64,000 bases of DNA from Paraglaciecola arctica BSs20135 (GCF_000314995.1 NZ_BAEO01000029.1:62001-126000), one strand, 5' to 3'; positions 53,774-64,000 are shown, numbered from the stretch's first letter. The notes: generated from the sequence alone by a model not told the origin. Numbers and translations are program-made.

Positions 53774-54025
53774 CAATCTACACCTTTTAAAAAACAACCT
53801 AAAATCAACCATAGATTTACCTTTATTCTCCCCCTGATCTTAACGCTTAACTGTTTAAGGGAGCCTGCGAAGTAAGAACTGATAAAAACACAATCATCGG
53901 TCAAACCTATGCCTTTAGCAATACGTAGGTTAAGTACCTGAGCTCAGGATAAGCCATTGAATAATAATACTAGTGTGGCTCTAAAAAGTGATTGGGAATT
54001 TCAACGTTTCCAGAATGTTGGACCT

Positions 54026-54724
54026 TTAATTATCTATTAGGTCAGAGGTTAATATCACTGGATTAAATGATTGATAAGGCACTTTATCTTTATAGGTTTT
54101 AACCCGCTGTACTTTTAAAGTTGGATATAAGGTTGCTAAGTTAAGTACCTTATCTATTTGTTGGTGTTGGTGCACCGACTTGCTCAGCCAAAGTTTCAAA
54201 AATTCATCATTATTGGGTAAAAAACCTGGAAAGGCTTTATCGTGATAAGGCTCCATTTTAGGATGTGCATCTCTGGTGATGACTGCACAGCTATATCGGC
54301 CCTCACTAAACTTGCGATATAACGCGCCCAGCACAAACACCTCATCACTCTGCATATAATATTGGTGTTTGGTTTTTCCCACAACTTTAGACTCACCTAT
54401 GCCCGTTGCTAAAACAATAGCGCGGTTATAGTGCAGTGCATCTTGCCAATAAAGACTATCTAGGTTGCGGGCATTAAATGTGGTGCGTGTCCCTACCTGT
54501 AAACCTTCAAATGAGTCTGAGCAGTCAAACCACCAAGTCGCTGCAACTTGTTTCAGTTCGCCATTTTCCTCTATGACAATATCTATGGTTTTATTAGGAT
54601 CTTGACCAAAAGCCGGATAATAACGCTTGAACATCTTTGAAGTAAATTGATTAGCAATTTCACGCTCAGGAAACTGCATGACTGGCTGTTGGCGTTCTCC
54701 GTCTACTTCTATGTATCCGCACAT
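54026..54724 (-). CDS. SOS response-associated peptidase / abasic-site DNA-protein crosslinker (SRAP, YedK-like)
   Basis: 232 residues. After removal of Met the protein starts with the catalytic Cys2 (MCGYIEV). The family features TFNARNLDSLYW (the conserved Asn) and ITRDAHPKMEPYHDKAFP (the His and basic residues) are present. SRAP proteins form a stable thiazolidine link to abasic sites in single-stranded DNA. The gene is single. It is longer at the N-terminal insert than YedK by eye, but otherwise regular. Confidence 0.85.
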   Translation of the reverse strand: MCGYIEVDGERQQPVMQFPEREIANQFTSKMFKRYYPAFGQDPNKTIDIVIEENGELKQVAATWWFDCSDSFEGLQVGTRTTFNARNLDSLYWQDALHYNRAIVLATGIGESKVVGKTKHQYYMQSDEVFVLGALYRKFSEGRYSCAVITRDAHPKMEPYHDKAFPGFLPNNDEFLKLWLSKSVHQHQQIDKVLNLATLYPTLKVQRVKTYKDKVPYQSFNPVILTSDLIDN

Positions 54725-54805
54725 GGTTTATCTCAACTTATGGGGAAAAGGCAGTAATTAATTGTCTAGGATTACACCTAAAATTAAAAAGATACATATC
54801 AAAAA

Positions 54806-55915
54806 TCAATTTGTATGAATCTTGACTAGGTTTCTTCCTTCATGTTTTGCTTTGTATAGGGCTAAATCGGAATATTCTATGAGTTGCCTAGAATCAATAT
54901 TGTGACTAGGTTGAATACTTGCCACTCCAATACTCACAGTAACTGGAAATGATTTTCCATCAACATGAAAAGGACTATTTTCAATTTTTTTGCGTAACAC
55001 CTCAGCTATTTTTTCCGCTTCATCACTGTCATTTTCTAGTATCAATAAAACAAACTCTTCGCCACCAAATCTAGCGGCTAAGTCGGTTTCCCTTTGAGCA
55101 ACTTGATTAATAATCTCAGCGATATGCACTAAACAGGCATCGCCGATTAAATGACCATAGTTATCATTAAAGGCTTTAAAATGGTCCACGTCTATAAGTA
55201 GCAACGATAACCTAAGATTCAATCGGCTGGCGTATTCCCATTGTTTTTCTAACTCAATGTTAAAATATCCTCGATTATAAATATTCGTCAGAGCATCAAT
55301 TTTACCATGCCTTTCTAATTCATTTTTCTGTTCATCGAGCATCAATTCTATTTCAAATGAACGAATATACTCTTTAGATGAACGAACACCCATCATCGCA
55401 ATAAACCCAAAATACACCGCAATCATACCTGCATAAGGCAACTTTTCGTTGATTATGACGCCAGCTACTATTGATGGAATAAGTAATACACTTAAATTGA
55501 CTAAGGAAAACTTTATTCTAGGAATAAGTGCGACAACTGCACCACTGGAAATGCCTCCCATAGCCAGCATAGTCACGTGAAGAATTGGAGTAAATCGTTC
55601 ATCATATATAGAAAAGACAAAAAACGCGCCCAAAATACCTGCATGACACAACGACAAAGACATAAATAATAAACGCCATAATTTGGCTGAGTACTGGTAA
55701 AGTCTCTCGGTAAACACTCTGTGGATCATTCTCAGAATGCTAGTAAAAAACATACCAACAGCGAATATTGTGCTCAACATTGGTTGCAATTGATAAAAGT
55801 CAAAAGGCCAAAAAACCACTGGTATTAAAAGAGCATAGACCACGACTCCTGTCATAGAGCGGCTCAGTAAATCCATGTCAATTCGTTTTTGAATTGTTAC
55901 GTCTTTATCAATCAA
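54806..55915 (-). CDS. Membrane diguanylate cyclase
   Basis: 369 residues. Five or six membrane helices (about 15-185) form an integral sensor domain of no named family. The GGDEF domain (about 205-365) has the active GGEEF and an intact inhibitory site RETD five residues before it, so it should make cyclic di-GMP with product inhibition. LLIDVDHFKAFNDNYGH is the usual substrate-binding segment. It stands alone with long gaps on either side. Confidence 0.92.
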   Translation of the reverse strand: MIDKDVTIQKRIDMDLLSRSMTGVVVYALLIPVVFWPFDFYQLQPMLSTIFAVGMFFTSILRMIHRVFTERLYQYSAKLWRLLFMSLSLCHAGILGAFFVFSIYDERFTPILHVTMLAMGGISSGAVVALIPRIKFSLVNLSVLLIPSIVAGVIINEKLPYAGMIAVYFGFIAMMGVRSSKEYIRSFEIELMLDEQKNELERHGKIDALTNIYNRGYFNIELEKQWEYASRLNLRLSLLLIDVDHFKAFNDNYGHLIGDACLVHIAEIINQVAQRETDLAARFGGEEFVLLILENDSDEAEKIAEVLRKKIENSPFHVDGKSFPVTVSIGVASIQPSHNIDSRQLIEYSDLALYKAKHEGRNLVKIHTN

Positions 55916-56241
55916 TAGTTTCTTCGCTTTAGGTTAGGATCAATAATCAATTCGATTTTACTCTTAAAACAAAGGCCATGCCCCAGTAAACAATCAGGCT
56001 AGTGTTAACCCAACAATAAGTAAAGCGTACTCAAACCAGGCTACTGTTCAAAATATGAATTACTTGGTTTAAATACTGTAATAAAAGTGTCTGTTTTGTT
56101 CAAAGAATTAAAGATGACATAACGATATTTTAAACCTCAACACTATGTACCAACAAACGTAAGTTTTCAGACAATTATTGACCTTCAATAATGGTATCTC
56201 CTTGGCGATTTCCCCATTGCTATAGCTGCAGATTATGAATA
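55916..56241. other. Non-coding gap before the cyclase gene
   Basis: 326 bp with no credible reading frame, terminator or repeat. It would contain the promoter of the cyclase gene and the end of the MFS transcript; I see no clear signal for either. Confidence 0.5.
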
Positions 56242-57633
56242 TTAAGCTATGCGCGACTTACCACGGAAAACCGAAATCCCACAAGCTACGACAACAAATG
56301 CCAGAGACATATTTAATGCCATGTCAACGGTCTGGATCAGTGCTGGGATCTGTTCTTGGTTAAGCTGAGCATCACCTATATAATAATGCACCATAAGATT
56401 CACCATACTCATACCAAACAAATTACCTATGGTACGAGCAAGATTCATCGTTGCTGAAGCCACACCTACCTCATGAAGCTGAACCGCGCCCATGATGGCA
56501 TTGTTATTCGGCGTAGAAAATAAACCAAAGCCAACCCCAATCAGTAATAACGAACCGACAATAAAAGTAATACTGGTTTCAGTATTCATCAGACTCAAAG
56601 TCAACATCCCACAAGCAACAATCACACAACCAAGGGTGGCTACCAGCCTTGACTGAAACCTATCGGCCAACTTGCCCGACATAGGTGCCATTATCGCCAT
56701 CGACAAGGCCTGCACTAAAATAACCTGCCCTGCTTGTAAAGGGCTAAGACCTTTGACATATTGCAAATACAAACTCAATAAAAATATCAAGGGAACATTA
56801 CTGGCATACATCAACAGTGAGGTGCTTAAGGACATGGAAAACACCCGACTCTCGCGAAACATTTGCACACGAATAAGTGGCCGGCGACTACGGCTCTGAT
56901 GCAACACAAAAGACACCAAACTGATAACAGACAATGCTAGCAACACAAAACCCCAAAGACTCGGCAAGATACTTAATCCATAAACTAAGGAAGATGAAAA
57001 TACAGCAAAAATACCTGTTCCCCACCAATCGTATCGTGTTTTTTCAGCATTTTTCCATTCACCTGACAAGCGCATTTTCATTAACACTAAAAGTGCGATA
57101 ACTATAGGTACTTGGAATAAAAATACCGAACGCCAGCCCCATAACTCGGTGAGCCAGCCACCTACAGCTGGTGCTACTGTTAATCCAACATAAATACATG
57201 CCGCCGCGATCCCCAAAGCAGCGCCTCTTTTATGTGCAGGTGTAACCGAGGTAATAATTGCTACTCCGGTACCAAAAATCATCGCCGATGCCCCACCTTG
57301 CACAAAACGCCAAAACAGCACCCACTCAATGCTAGTGCCCATGCCACACATAAAAGACGAAAATGCATTTAAGGCCAGCCCGTAGGCATAAACTCGCTTT
57401 CTGCCATAATTGTCAGCTAATTTACCAGCTGGCAGCATAAATATTACGCTGCTCAAAATAAACAATGTGGGTAACCACGACACCATCTTGGCATTAGCTT
57501 GTAAATCAGCGGCTAAATCTGGGATAGCGATATTCACAGACGCCATGCCCAAAGGCCCAATAATGGAACCCAGACACACAATGATTAAGGCGAATTTGGC
57601 GACGGCTGATTTTTCAGTGGCAGATTCTGACAA
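56242..57633 (-). CDS. MFS drug efflux protein (DHA2, EmrB/QacA-like)
   Basis: 463 residues, about 14 helices. The first half has ASVNIAIPDLAADL, LADNYGRKRVYAYGL (loop 2-3 motif A) and motif C-like VGLTVAPAVGGWLTE. An aromatic linker WKNAEKTRYDWWG joins the halves, as in DHA2. It exports drugs or metabolites by proton exchange. No adaptor (EmrA-like) gene is near. The substrate is unknown. Confidence 0.88.
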   Translation of the reverse strand: MSESATEKSAVAKFALIIVCLGSIIGPLGMASVNIAIPDLAADLQANAKMVSWLPTLFILSSVIFMLPAGKLADNYGRKRVYAYGLALNAFSSFMCGMGTSIEWVLFWRFVQGGASAMIFGTGVAIITSVTPAHKRGAALGIAAACIYVGLTVAPAVGGWLTELWGWRSVFLFQVPIVIALLVLMKMRLSGEWKNAEKTRYDWWGTGIFAVFSSSLVYGLSILPSLWGFVLLALSVISLVSFVLHQSRSRRPLIRVQMFRESRVFSMSLSTSLLMYASNVPLIFLLSLYLQYVKGLSPLQAGQVILVQALSMAIMAPMSGKLADRFQSRLVATLGCVIVACGMLTLSLMNTETSITFIVGSLLLIGVGFGLFSTPNNNAIMGAVQLHEVGVASATMNLARTIGNLFGMSMVNLMVHYYIGDAQLNQEQIPALIQTVDMALNMSLAFVVVACGISVFRGKSRIA

Positions 57634-57914
57634 AACGAAGAGAAATCCTTATTATCTATATTTAATAATGATCATACCCAAGGAATACCCCAAGTACAGG
57701 GTTAACATCACTTTGTTTACCCACTTAAGCTCCTAAAGCAGTCGTGTATCCCAAAATCATAGAAAATTAAAGACTCACTCCTGTCCTAGCAAATAAGGGA
57801 ATAAAAATGCAATGGGTGGCTTGGTAAATATTTCAAGGGGCGTTACGCTTGCGAAATTGAAAATAAGATTTAGCAAACGCCAGTAATTTAGGCGTAATAA
57901 GATAAGGCATCTTA

Positions 57915-59336
57915 ATGTCAGAACCAAAATCAGATAACAGTCTTCGTTCCACAGGTGAAGAGCATTTATTAAATAACACCTTTCCAAAGGGTACAGGAAA
58001 AGGTCTGCTGATCGTTGCCATGGCGGCGCTTACCAGTGTGGTTATTTATCATTGGCTTCCTTTTGACATAAATGCCAATAAAGGCCTGGTTATGTTGTTC
58101 TTTATTGGTGTGTTGTGGTTAACCGAAGCATTACACGTGACCATAACCGCGCTGTTAGTAGTGATAGTAGGCGCGCTAATTGGCATACCAAATTTTAATG
58201 CAAAAATTGGATTACAAAGTTTTGCGAGCCCGACTATCTATTTATTTTTCGGAGGCTTTGCCTTGGCGGCAGCCTTACATGTGCAGCAACTAGATAAAAA
58301 AATTGCCTTAAAAATATTATCGATGTCAGGTGGCAAACTAAATACCGCGGTATTTTTGATATTTGCAGTGACAGCGTTTTTATCGATGTGGATATCGAAT
58401 ACAGCGACCGCCGCGATGATGCTGCCATTGGCAATTGGAATTTTAACTCAGGTTGACCGCAAAAAGGATAGAGGCACCTTTGTATTTGTACTTTTGGGTA
58501 TCGCTTACTCCGCTAGCTTAGGTGGTTTAGGAACCATAGTAGGTTCACCGCCAAATGCACTTGCGGCCAAAGCTTTGGATCTTTCATTTGTTGATTGGAT
58601 GAAGTTTGGTATTCCCATGATGTTAGTACTTTTGCCGTTGTTACTAGGCGCCATGTATCTTGTCCTTAAACCGAATCTCAATCGTAAGGTTACTTTTAAA
58701 CAAGAAGAGCCTATTGCCTGGACTAAACCAAGGGTCGTGACCATTATGGTATTTATTTTGACTGCCTTGAGCTGGTTATTCTCAAACAAAATTGAGGCAA
58801 TGTTCGACCTCTCCGATACAGATGCCATTATTGCGTTGTCAGCAGCCGCAGCGGTAGTCAGTTTTGGATTAGTTTCATGGAAGAAAGTATCTGACAATAC
58901 CGACTGGGGCGTGCTGATGTTATTTGGTGGTGGAATAGCATTATCAACAATTTTAAATGTTTCAGGCGCTTCTTTAGTTCTGGGAGAAACCGTCGCTAAC
59001 GGACTTTCTGATGCACCGCTCATTGTCATTATGATTTCGATATCAGCATTTATTATTTTCTTAACTGAATTTGCCTCCAATACAGCCTCAGCCGCACTAT
59101 TAATTCCCGTATTTGCAGCGATTGCTGAGCAAATGGGATTACCGAACGATGTACTGGTATTGGTTATAGGTATTGGGGCGTCTTGCGCCTTTATGTTGCC
59201 AGTGGCAACACCACCCAATGCGATAGTCTTTGGAACTGGTCTAATTAAACAATCTGAGATGGTGCGAACCGGCGTGGTGCTCAATATCATTGCAACATTG
59301 ACAGTAGGCTTGTGGGCGTATTACTTTTTACTTTAG
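57915..59336 (+). CDS. SLC13/DASS-family sodium-dicarboxylate or anion symporter
   Basis: 473 residues, about 11 helices. The two Ser-Asn-Thr motifs that bind Na+ and substrate are visible (MWISNTATAAMMLP and FASNTASAALLIP), and GSPPNALAAKAL follows the first. Typical substrates are succinate, malate or sulfate. AAGGCATC precedes the ATG. It is convergent with the sigma-54 regulator gene and divergent from the MFS gene across 281 bp. Confidence 0.9.
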   Translation: MSEPKSDNSLRSTGEEHLLNNTFPKGTGKGLLIVAMAALTSVVIYHWLPFDINANKGLVMLFFIGVLWLTEALHVTITALLVVIVGALIGIPNFNAKIGLQSFASPTIYLFFGGFALAAALHVQQLDKKIALKILSMSGGKLNTAVFLIFAVTAFLSMWISNTATAAMMLPLAIGILTQVDRKKDRGTFVFVLLGIAYSASLGGLGTIVGSPPNALAAKALDLSFVDWMKFGIPMMLVLLPLLLGAMYLVLKPNLNRKVTFKQEEPIAWTKPRVVTIMVFILTALSWLFSNKIEAMFDLSDTDAIIALSAAAAVVSFGLVSWKKVSDNTDWGVLMLFGGGIALSTILNVSGASLVLGETVANGLSDAPLIVIMISISAFIIFLTEFASNTASAALLIPVFAAIAEQMGLPNDVLVLVIGIGASCAFMLPVATPPNAIVFGTGLIKQSEMVRTGVVLNIIATLTVGLWAYYFLL

Positions 59337-59406
59337 TAATGATACCCCATAAGAAACCACCGAATGACTTGAAGTCCTAAGCTAAACAGACACCATTAAA
59401 TCAAGC

Positions 59407-62400
59407 TTAAGGTATCATTTGAGTTTGCTGAATAATTTTACGTAGAGTTGGCTGGGTCACATTCAATAGTTTAGCTTTTTGTTGCTGACTAACGTCTCGC
59501 TGCAGCACTATTGAATGCAGTGATGCTTCGATTGTTTGCCATAACGTACTGTGAGTATTGCCTTGTAGGGCATTATCTAAAAGCCGGTGACAGTTCACTG
59601 CCATTTCCTGAAGCTCTGGATGTTCAAAAACCAATTCATTTAGCTTGGCATAACGTCGCCGTATCGTTGACTCTGATTGGTTAAGGTGTAGTGCGACTTG
59701 ATACAAGCTGCCCCATTTAACGACACATCTGGATAACCAATGTTTTTCTAACCAGTTGCTGACCGAAAACATCTCAGTCTGCTGAACTGCCACGTCCACT
59801 AAGTTACTCATTAATGCAGAAATTTGAGTTAAGTCGTCTTCCTGCGAATTCGCCATGACTGCAAGGCCCGCATCCGCTGGAAGAGTTATATTAGTAGTCT
59901 CACTTTCTTCAGTTTCCTGTTGCAATACAAGATGCTCCGGCCCCACATAATGACCCGAACAAAGGATCACTGCGCGCATCATACAATTTTTTAGTTCTCG
60001 GACGTTACCAGGCCATGAATAAGTGCGTAATTTTTCCAGTGCCGCCTCGGAAAAGTCGCTAATATCCTTTTTATACTGCCGATTAAATTTGCGCAAAAAG
60101 TGCCGAGACAATAACACGGGATCCTCGCCGCGTTGCTTCAGGGCTGGCAAATTCACGGTGAATACGTTGATCCTGTAATACAAGTCAGCACGAAAACGTC
60201 CTGCAGCTACTTCGTCTGGTAAATTTCGATTGGTCGCGAGAACCAAACGTACATCCACTTTTCTAACTCGCTGGTCCCCTACTGCCACGAAGGTTTTTTC
60301 TTGAACAAATCGCAATAATTTTGACTGAATATCTAAAGGTAACTCCCCCACTTCGTCAAGAAATAATGTGCCGCCGTCAGCCTGTGCAATTTTACCAGGT
60401 TGCGTATTCGTTGCTCCCGTAAATGCTCCCTTTCTGTGCCCAAATAACTCACTTTCAATAAGGTGCTCAACTATTGTTGAGCAATCAACGGTAATAAAGG
60501 GCTTATCTGGATGTAAACTTTGGTTGTGTATCTGCTCAGCAATCACCTCTTTACCCGTACCAGACTCACCAATAATCAACACAGATGCATCGGTAGGAGC
60601 AACAAGTTGCACTTGATGCATCAAGGTGCGCATAACAGCCGATTCAAATAATAACTCATGGCCGCTAGAATTATTCGTATCCGTCACCGAACGTCTATTT
60701 TGTTCTTGCTCAAGAAGAATAATGCGATCTAGTGCGGCGGCTAAATTTGGTGAAATTTGCTCAAGCTGTTCACTACATTTTTGAACTTCATGTTTAGCTT
60801 CAAGTGGCCAACAAACCACCAAAACCGCCAAACATTGCTCTCGTGTTACTAGGGGAATGACCACACCCGCAGTGGATGTAAGACCTGCAATTGGTTGGAT
60901 TATATCCCTTTTAGGGGAGCCAAGTTTAATACTGCTTTGTACCCAATGATGAATTTTTTGGACATCAAAGGTAGCGCTAGTTGTACTGCAAGATAAATTG
61001 CTTAAATCATTACCCTGTTTCATATACAAGCCCGCAAATTCGCTTTGCAAACCAGAACTCAATAACTGACAGACTTGGGTGGAAAATGAATCTAATGAGT
61101 GTGTGCTGCCGATTAAACGAATAATTTCCCACTGCAAATTCATTAATCTGAAATCATCATTAGGAGCTTCAGAAAATTTCCCACTCATACGGTCTAAATT
61201 GGCTAAAATATTGGCATCAAATTGAGGTTGCCAACTAACTAGTTTTCCGCCGCCTACACTGCGCGCAGCTTGTAAGGCCGCATTAGCCCTTCGAAATAAT
61301 TCTAATGGTGATTGCTCACCCAATTGCTCTTCAGCTTCCAGAGTGGCTAGGCCAAAACTAAAGGTTAATTTTACATTCTTGCTTGAAAATGACTTACTGC
61401 GCAGCACCTGTAACATGCGAGCAGCCAAAATTTGTCCCTGTTGTTCATTTGTTTCCGGTAAATGGGCCGCAAATACTGCACCGCTAAAACGACTGGCAAA
61501 GTCGTCGTCACGCAAAACCTCATTCATGCTTTGGATGATTTCACTCAGCACTTGATCACCAAGATCACGACCATATACCCGATTAAACTCGGCAAAGTCA
61601 TCAGGATTAACTAACAATAGTGAGACCGGTGTTCTTCGTTTATTCTGTTGTTCAATCCATTCATGACTCTGCCAACTAGCGACTTGGCGTAAAATGACTA
61701 TGCTCTCGTTGTTGGGTAAAGGACCTACAAAGCCGTCGACCATCATTACCGTGTTATGCAACTGAATAGGGAAAGGCGGCAATCTGGTCATAGAGTGGGT
61801 ATGGCTCAAGTCAGCCAAAATATGCTGCATTCGGTTTTTTGCGGTTCTTGATGGAATATGTAAACTATCGAGCCAATTTTGTCCTATCGCACCAGGTCCT
61901 TTGCTGCGCATCAAAGACATTAACTCTAGATTAATATCAATAATGTTACCCTGTGCGCTTAAAGTAAGTGACAAATCACCTAGGCAATTCGACAACAATG
62001 TGAGCTTATGCTCTACATACTTCTTGTCCTGAGTAATCTTGTTCTGCTGTTTTAGCAGTTGCAACAACACGGTCAATACTCCGCAAGCTCGCCAATCAAC
62101 AATTTGATGTCCAGGGTTTAATTGACTGACTTGCAACCCCGTTGTATCAGCAGGCAACCAATAGACTTGGCGCTCTAACAATGCATATTTTGCGGTTAAT
62201 AATATGGCATCGTCTAGATTATGACAGGCCACTAGAAGGGGTTGTTGTGAGTTCAACTCTAATGTTGCAACATCCTTATTAATTGTACTGAGCGCAACAA
62301 TCTCAATCTTAAACTCGGTGTTAGTAACCAGTCTCTTTAATTCAGAAGTGAAGGGGCTTTTTAGCTCTTCCACATAAAATAAAATACTTTCTAGATCGTC

Positions 62401-62436
62401 AGCAACAGGCAAAATGACATGAGTTTGATTAATCAT
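59407..62436 (-). CDS. Sigma-54 activator with embedded degenerate GGDEF and GAF-like domains
   Basis: 1,009 residues. Residues 1-150 match no family I know. A PAS-like segment (about 150-250) follows, then a GGDEF fold (about 255-415), in which the signature is replaced by FSGAVFAA, so it should not make cyclic di-GMP but could bind GTP or act in signalling. A GAF-like region spans about 430-580. The AAA+ domain has GESGTGKE at 623, GAFTGA at 670 and LFLDEVGELP. Helix-turn-helix motifs end the protein. It starts inside the stop of the REC-GGDEF-EAL gene (ATGA), so the two are coupled. Confidence 0.85.
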   Translation of the reverse strand: MINQTHVILPVADDLESILFYVEELKSPFTSELKRLVTNTEFKIEIVALSTINKDVATLELNSQQPLLVACHNLDDAILLTAKYALLERQVYWLPADTTGLQVSQLNPGHQIVDWRACGVLTVLLQLLKQQNKITQDKKYVEHKLTLLSNCLGDLSLTLSAQGNIIDINLELMSLMRSKGPGAIGQNWLDSLHIPSRTAKNRMQHILADLSHTHSMTRLPPFPIQLHNTVMMVDGFVGPLPNNESIVILRQVASWQSHEWIEQQNKRRTPVSLLLVNPDDFAEFNRVYGRDLGDQVLSEIIQSMNEVLRDDDFASRFSGAVFAAHLPETNEQQGQILAARMLQVLRSKSFSSKNVKLTFSFGLATLEAEEQLGEQSPLELFRRANAALQAARSVGGGKLVSWQPQFDANILANLDRMSGKFSEAPNDDFRLMNLQWEIIRLIGSTHSLDSFSTQVCQLLSSGLQSEFAGLYMKQGNDLSNLSCSTTSATFDVQKIHHWVQSSIKLGSPKRDIIQPIAGLTSTAGVVIPLVTREQCLAVLVVCWPLEAKHEVQKCSEQLEQISPNLAAALDRIILLEQEQNRRSVTDTNNSSGHELLFESAVMRTLMHQVQLVAPTDASVLIIGESGTGKEVIAEQIHNQSLHPDKPFITVDCSTIVEHLIESELFGHRKGAFTGATNTQPGKIAQADGGTLFLDEVGELPLDIQSKLLRFVQEKTFVAVGDQRVRKVDVRLVLATNRNLPDEVAAGRFRADLYYRINVFTVNLPALKQRGEDPVLLSRHFLRKFNRQYKKDISDFSEAALEKLRTYSWPGNVRELKNCMMRAVILCSGHYVGPEHLVLQQETEESETTNITLPADAGLAVMANSQEDDLTQISALMSNLVDVAVQQTEMFSVSNWLEKHWLSRCVVKWGSLYQVALHLNQSESTIRRRYAKLNELVFEHPELQEMAVNCHRLLDNALQGNTHSTLWQTIEASLHSIVLQRDVSQQQKAKLLNVTQPTLRKIIQQTQMIP

Positions 62437-64000
62437 TGTGGCATCAAATGTTTGAAGTCTTGTTGCAACAAGGGGGAAATAGATTCTGCCGGCACAGGCC
62501 GCGAGAACAGATATCCTTGCAGCAGTAATTTTTTAGTGTTTTGCAAAGTAGTGATCTGCCCACTGTATTCGATACCTTCGGCAATAACGCTCAAATTTAA
62601 GCTCGACGCTAAGGCTAAAATAGCCTCGACAACGGCGATGTCATCTGGAGGAGAATTGATATCACACATAAAAGAACGATCAATTTTAAGTATATCAATA
62701 GGGAATTTCTTCAGATAACTCAAGGATGAATACCCAGTACCAAAATCATCTACTGCCAAGGTAATCCCCAAAGCTTTTAATTCTTTTAGTCGGGCAATAT
62801 TTTCTGCAGCATCACTCATAATTACCGACTCGGTGAGTTCTAATTCCAACAAGGAAGCCGGTATTTGAGACTCTAGCAGCAATTTTTTTTATAACTTCTG
62901 GAAAATCAGACTGCTTAAATTGATGTCCGGATACGTTTACCGCCACTCGAATGGCATAACCGCTATCCAACCAAATTTTGGCTTGTTGGCATGCATGTTG
63001 GAGTATCTGATGGCCCAATTTGATGATCATTCCGGTTTCCTCGGCAATGGGAATAAATTCATCCGGAAAAACAGGTTGCCCCTGGGGGGTTATCCATCGG
63101 GCTAAAGCTTCAACACCAACGATACGTCCACTTTGTGCGCAAATCTGAGGCTGGTAAAAAGGTATAACTTCATTATTGTCCAATGCCTTGCGTAAGTCTT
63201 GCTCTAGCTGTAGACGAGCAGCCGCTTTGGAGTTCATAGATTCTTGATAAAATCGATAACAACAGCGTCCAGATTCCTTTGCAAAATACATAGCGGTATC
63301 AGCATTTTTAAGCAGGGTTTCGGCGTCATCTCCATCATTAGGAAACACAGAAATACCGATGCTTGGGGTAATCACTACTTCAAACTGTTCTAATTGAAAC
63401 GGTGTACTGAAACTGCGGATCACTCTTTCTGCCACCAACATTGCTTCATTAGGAGCGTTTAAGCGACTCAGAAAGATCGTAAACTCATCACCTCCAAAAC
63501 TGGACAACTGTGTCCCTTTTGATCCCTCATCGTGATTTGTACGGGCAAACATATCACTGTCCCTTAGATTTGCCTGTAGCCGATTCGCCACCTTGCGTAA
63601 CAACTTGTCACCATAACTATGGCCCATGGTATCGTTGATACGTTTGAAGCGGTCAAGATCAATAAATAACATAGCGGTTTGGTATTCATTGCGCTTAGCC
63701 ATCGCCAAATGACGTTTTAAATCTTGCATTAAGTACTGACGGTTAGGTAAACCAGTTAAGGTGTCGTAAAACGCCAGTTGATGAAGCTCTTGCTTCTGGA
63801 TCACCAAGTCCGCAAAAGCCTGGCTGGCTCGTAATATATATTTAACTCGCTCCCCAAGAATTGCCCATTTAATAGGCTTCGCGATGAAATCAGTGGCCCC
63901 TACTGCGTATGACTTATGGATTGACTCCAAATCATCTGAGCCAGTCACCATTATAATCGGAATATGTTGGCCTTTTTCATGGGCACGAATGTATTTGCAC
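62433..64000 (-). pseudogene. REC-GGDEF-EAL response regulator, frameshifted and cut by the window edge
   Basis: One gene read in two frames. The first piece (62812-64000, open to the edge) holds the second half of a receiver domain (IPIIMVTGSDD with the conserved Lys in DFIAKPI), a GGDEF domain with GGDEF intact after an unusual insert, and the first part of an EAL domain (VGVEALARW). The second piece (62433-62882) continues the EAL domain with LELELTESV, VDDFGTGYSSL and IAEGIE. The shift lies in an A8 tract at 62883-62890 (minus strand); seven As would restore one frame through VIKKLLLESQ. The cause may be sequencing error, real mutation or slippage. Confidence 0.85.

Noticed and set aside
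57700-57914. Short overlapping frames before the SLC13 gene
   Set aside because: No ribosome-binding site or family resemblance; only a weak ACGCC/GGCGT pairing is present.
1-64000. CRISPR arrays, tRNA or rRNA genes, IS elements, prophage
   Set aside because: No repeat-spacer pattern, cloverleaf, transposase or phage gene was seen.

Overview
The window reads as chromosomal DNA of a marine gammaproteobacterium in the Alteromonadales, most like the Glaciecola/Paraglaciecola group. This is inferred from protein character and low-to-moderate GC (sampled lines run about 33-50%); no rRNA or tRNA gene is present to fix the taxonomy. Coding density is high. I see no insertion sequences, prophage genes, CRISPR arrays or tRNAs.

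Left part (1-16.7 kb): an EAL-HDOD protein, then a very long PAS/coiled-coil membrane protein with internal ~220-bp repeats. Next comes the homogentisate branch of tyrosine/phenylalanine breakdown (MarR regulator, hmgA, fahA, maiA), a luciferase-like flavoprotein and a small tautomerase. At 12.4-15.2 kb there is an iron-responsive patch: a divergent pair of small unknown genes around a Fur box, a ferredoxin-NADP reductase, a second clear Fur box in front of a compact two-hairpin element that looks like a small RNA, and the first 48 codons of a fur paralogue whose remainder is missing.

Middle part (15.2-39 kb): a MocR-type regulator divergent from a GNAT/PaiB pair, a K+ channel with a zinc-ribbon tail, moeB, a Rho paralogue lacking the N-terminal RNA-binding domain, an AcrAB-type drug efflux pair, the Mn exporter mntP, a PGAP1-like esterase, and a metal RND operon (outer membrane factor, adaptor, CzcA-type pump, DUF3240) divergent from a membrane-anchored LuxR regulator. 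A secreted M9 collagenase and a PEP-CTERM protein follow, behind a 30-bp perfect palindrome.

Sulfide region (39-52.4 kb): this is the most coherent system in the window. It holds a FisR-type sulfane-sulfur-sensing sigma-54 activator, divergent sqr plus a DUF3365 haem protein, the whole cydABDC set for a short-Q-loop cytochrome bd oxidase, and a persulfide-dioxygenase-like hydrolase with a TauE exporter and a DSP/sulfurtransferase-like protein. I find sigma-54 promoter-like sites (GG-N10-GC/GT) in front of each of the three transcription units: sqr, cydA and the dioxygenase. This suggests FisR co-induces sulfide oxidation, downstream persulfide handling and a sulfide-tolerant terminal oxidase. 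A PLP-dependent Cys/Met lyase of higher GC follows fisR.

Right part (52.4-64 kb): small YdcH-like and META-domain proteins, an SRAP (YedK) protein, an active-looking diguanylate cyclase, a DHA2 efflux protein, an SLC13 anion symporter, a sigma-54 activator with an embedded degenerate GGDEF domain and, translationally coupled upstream of it, a REC-GGDEF-EAL gene that is frameshifted in an A8 tract and runs off the window edge.
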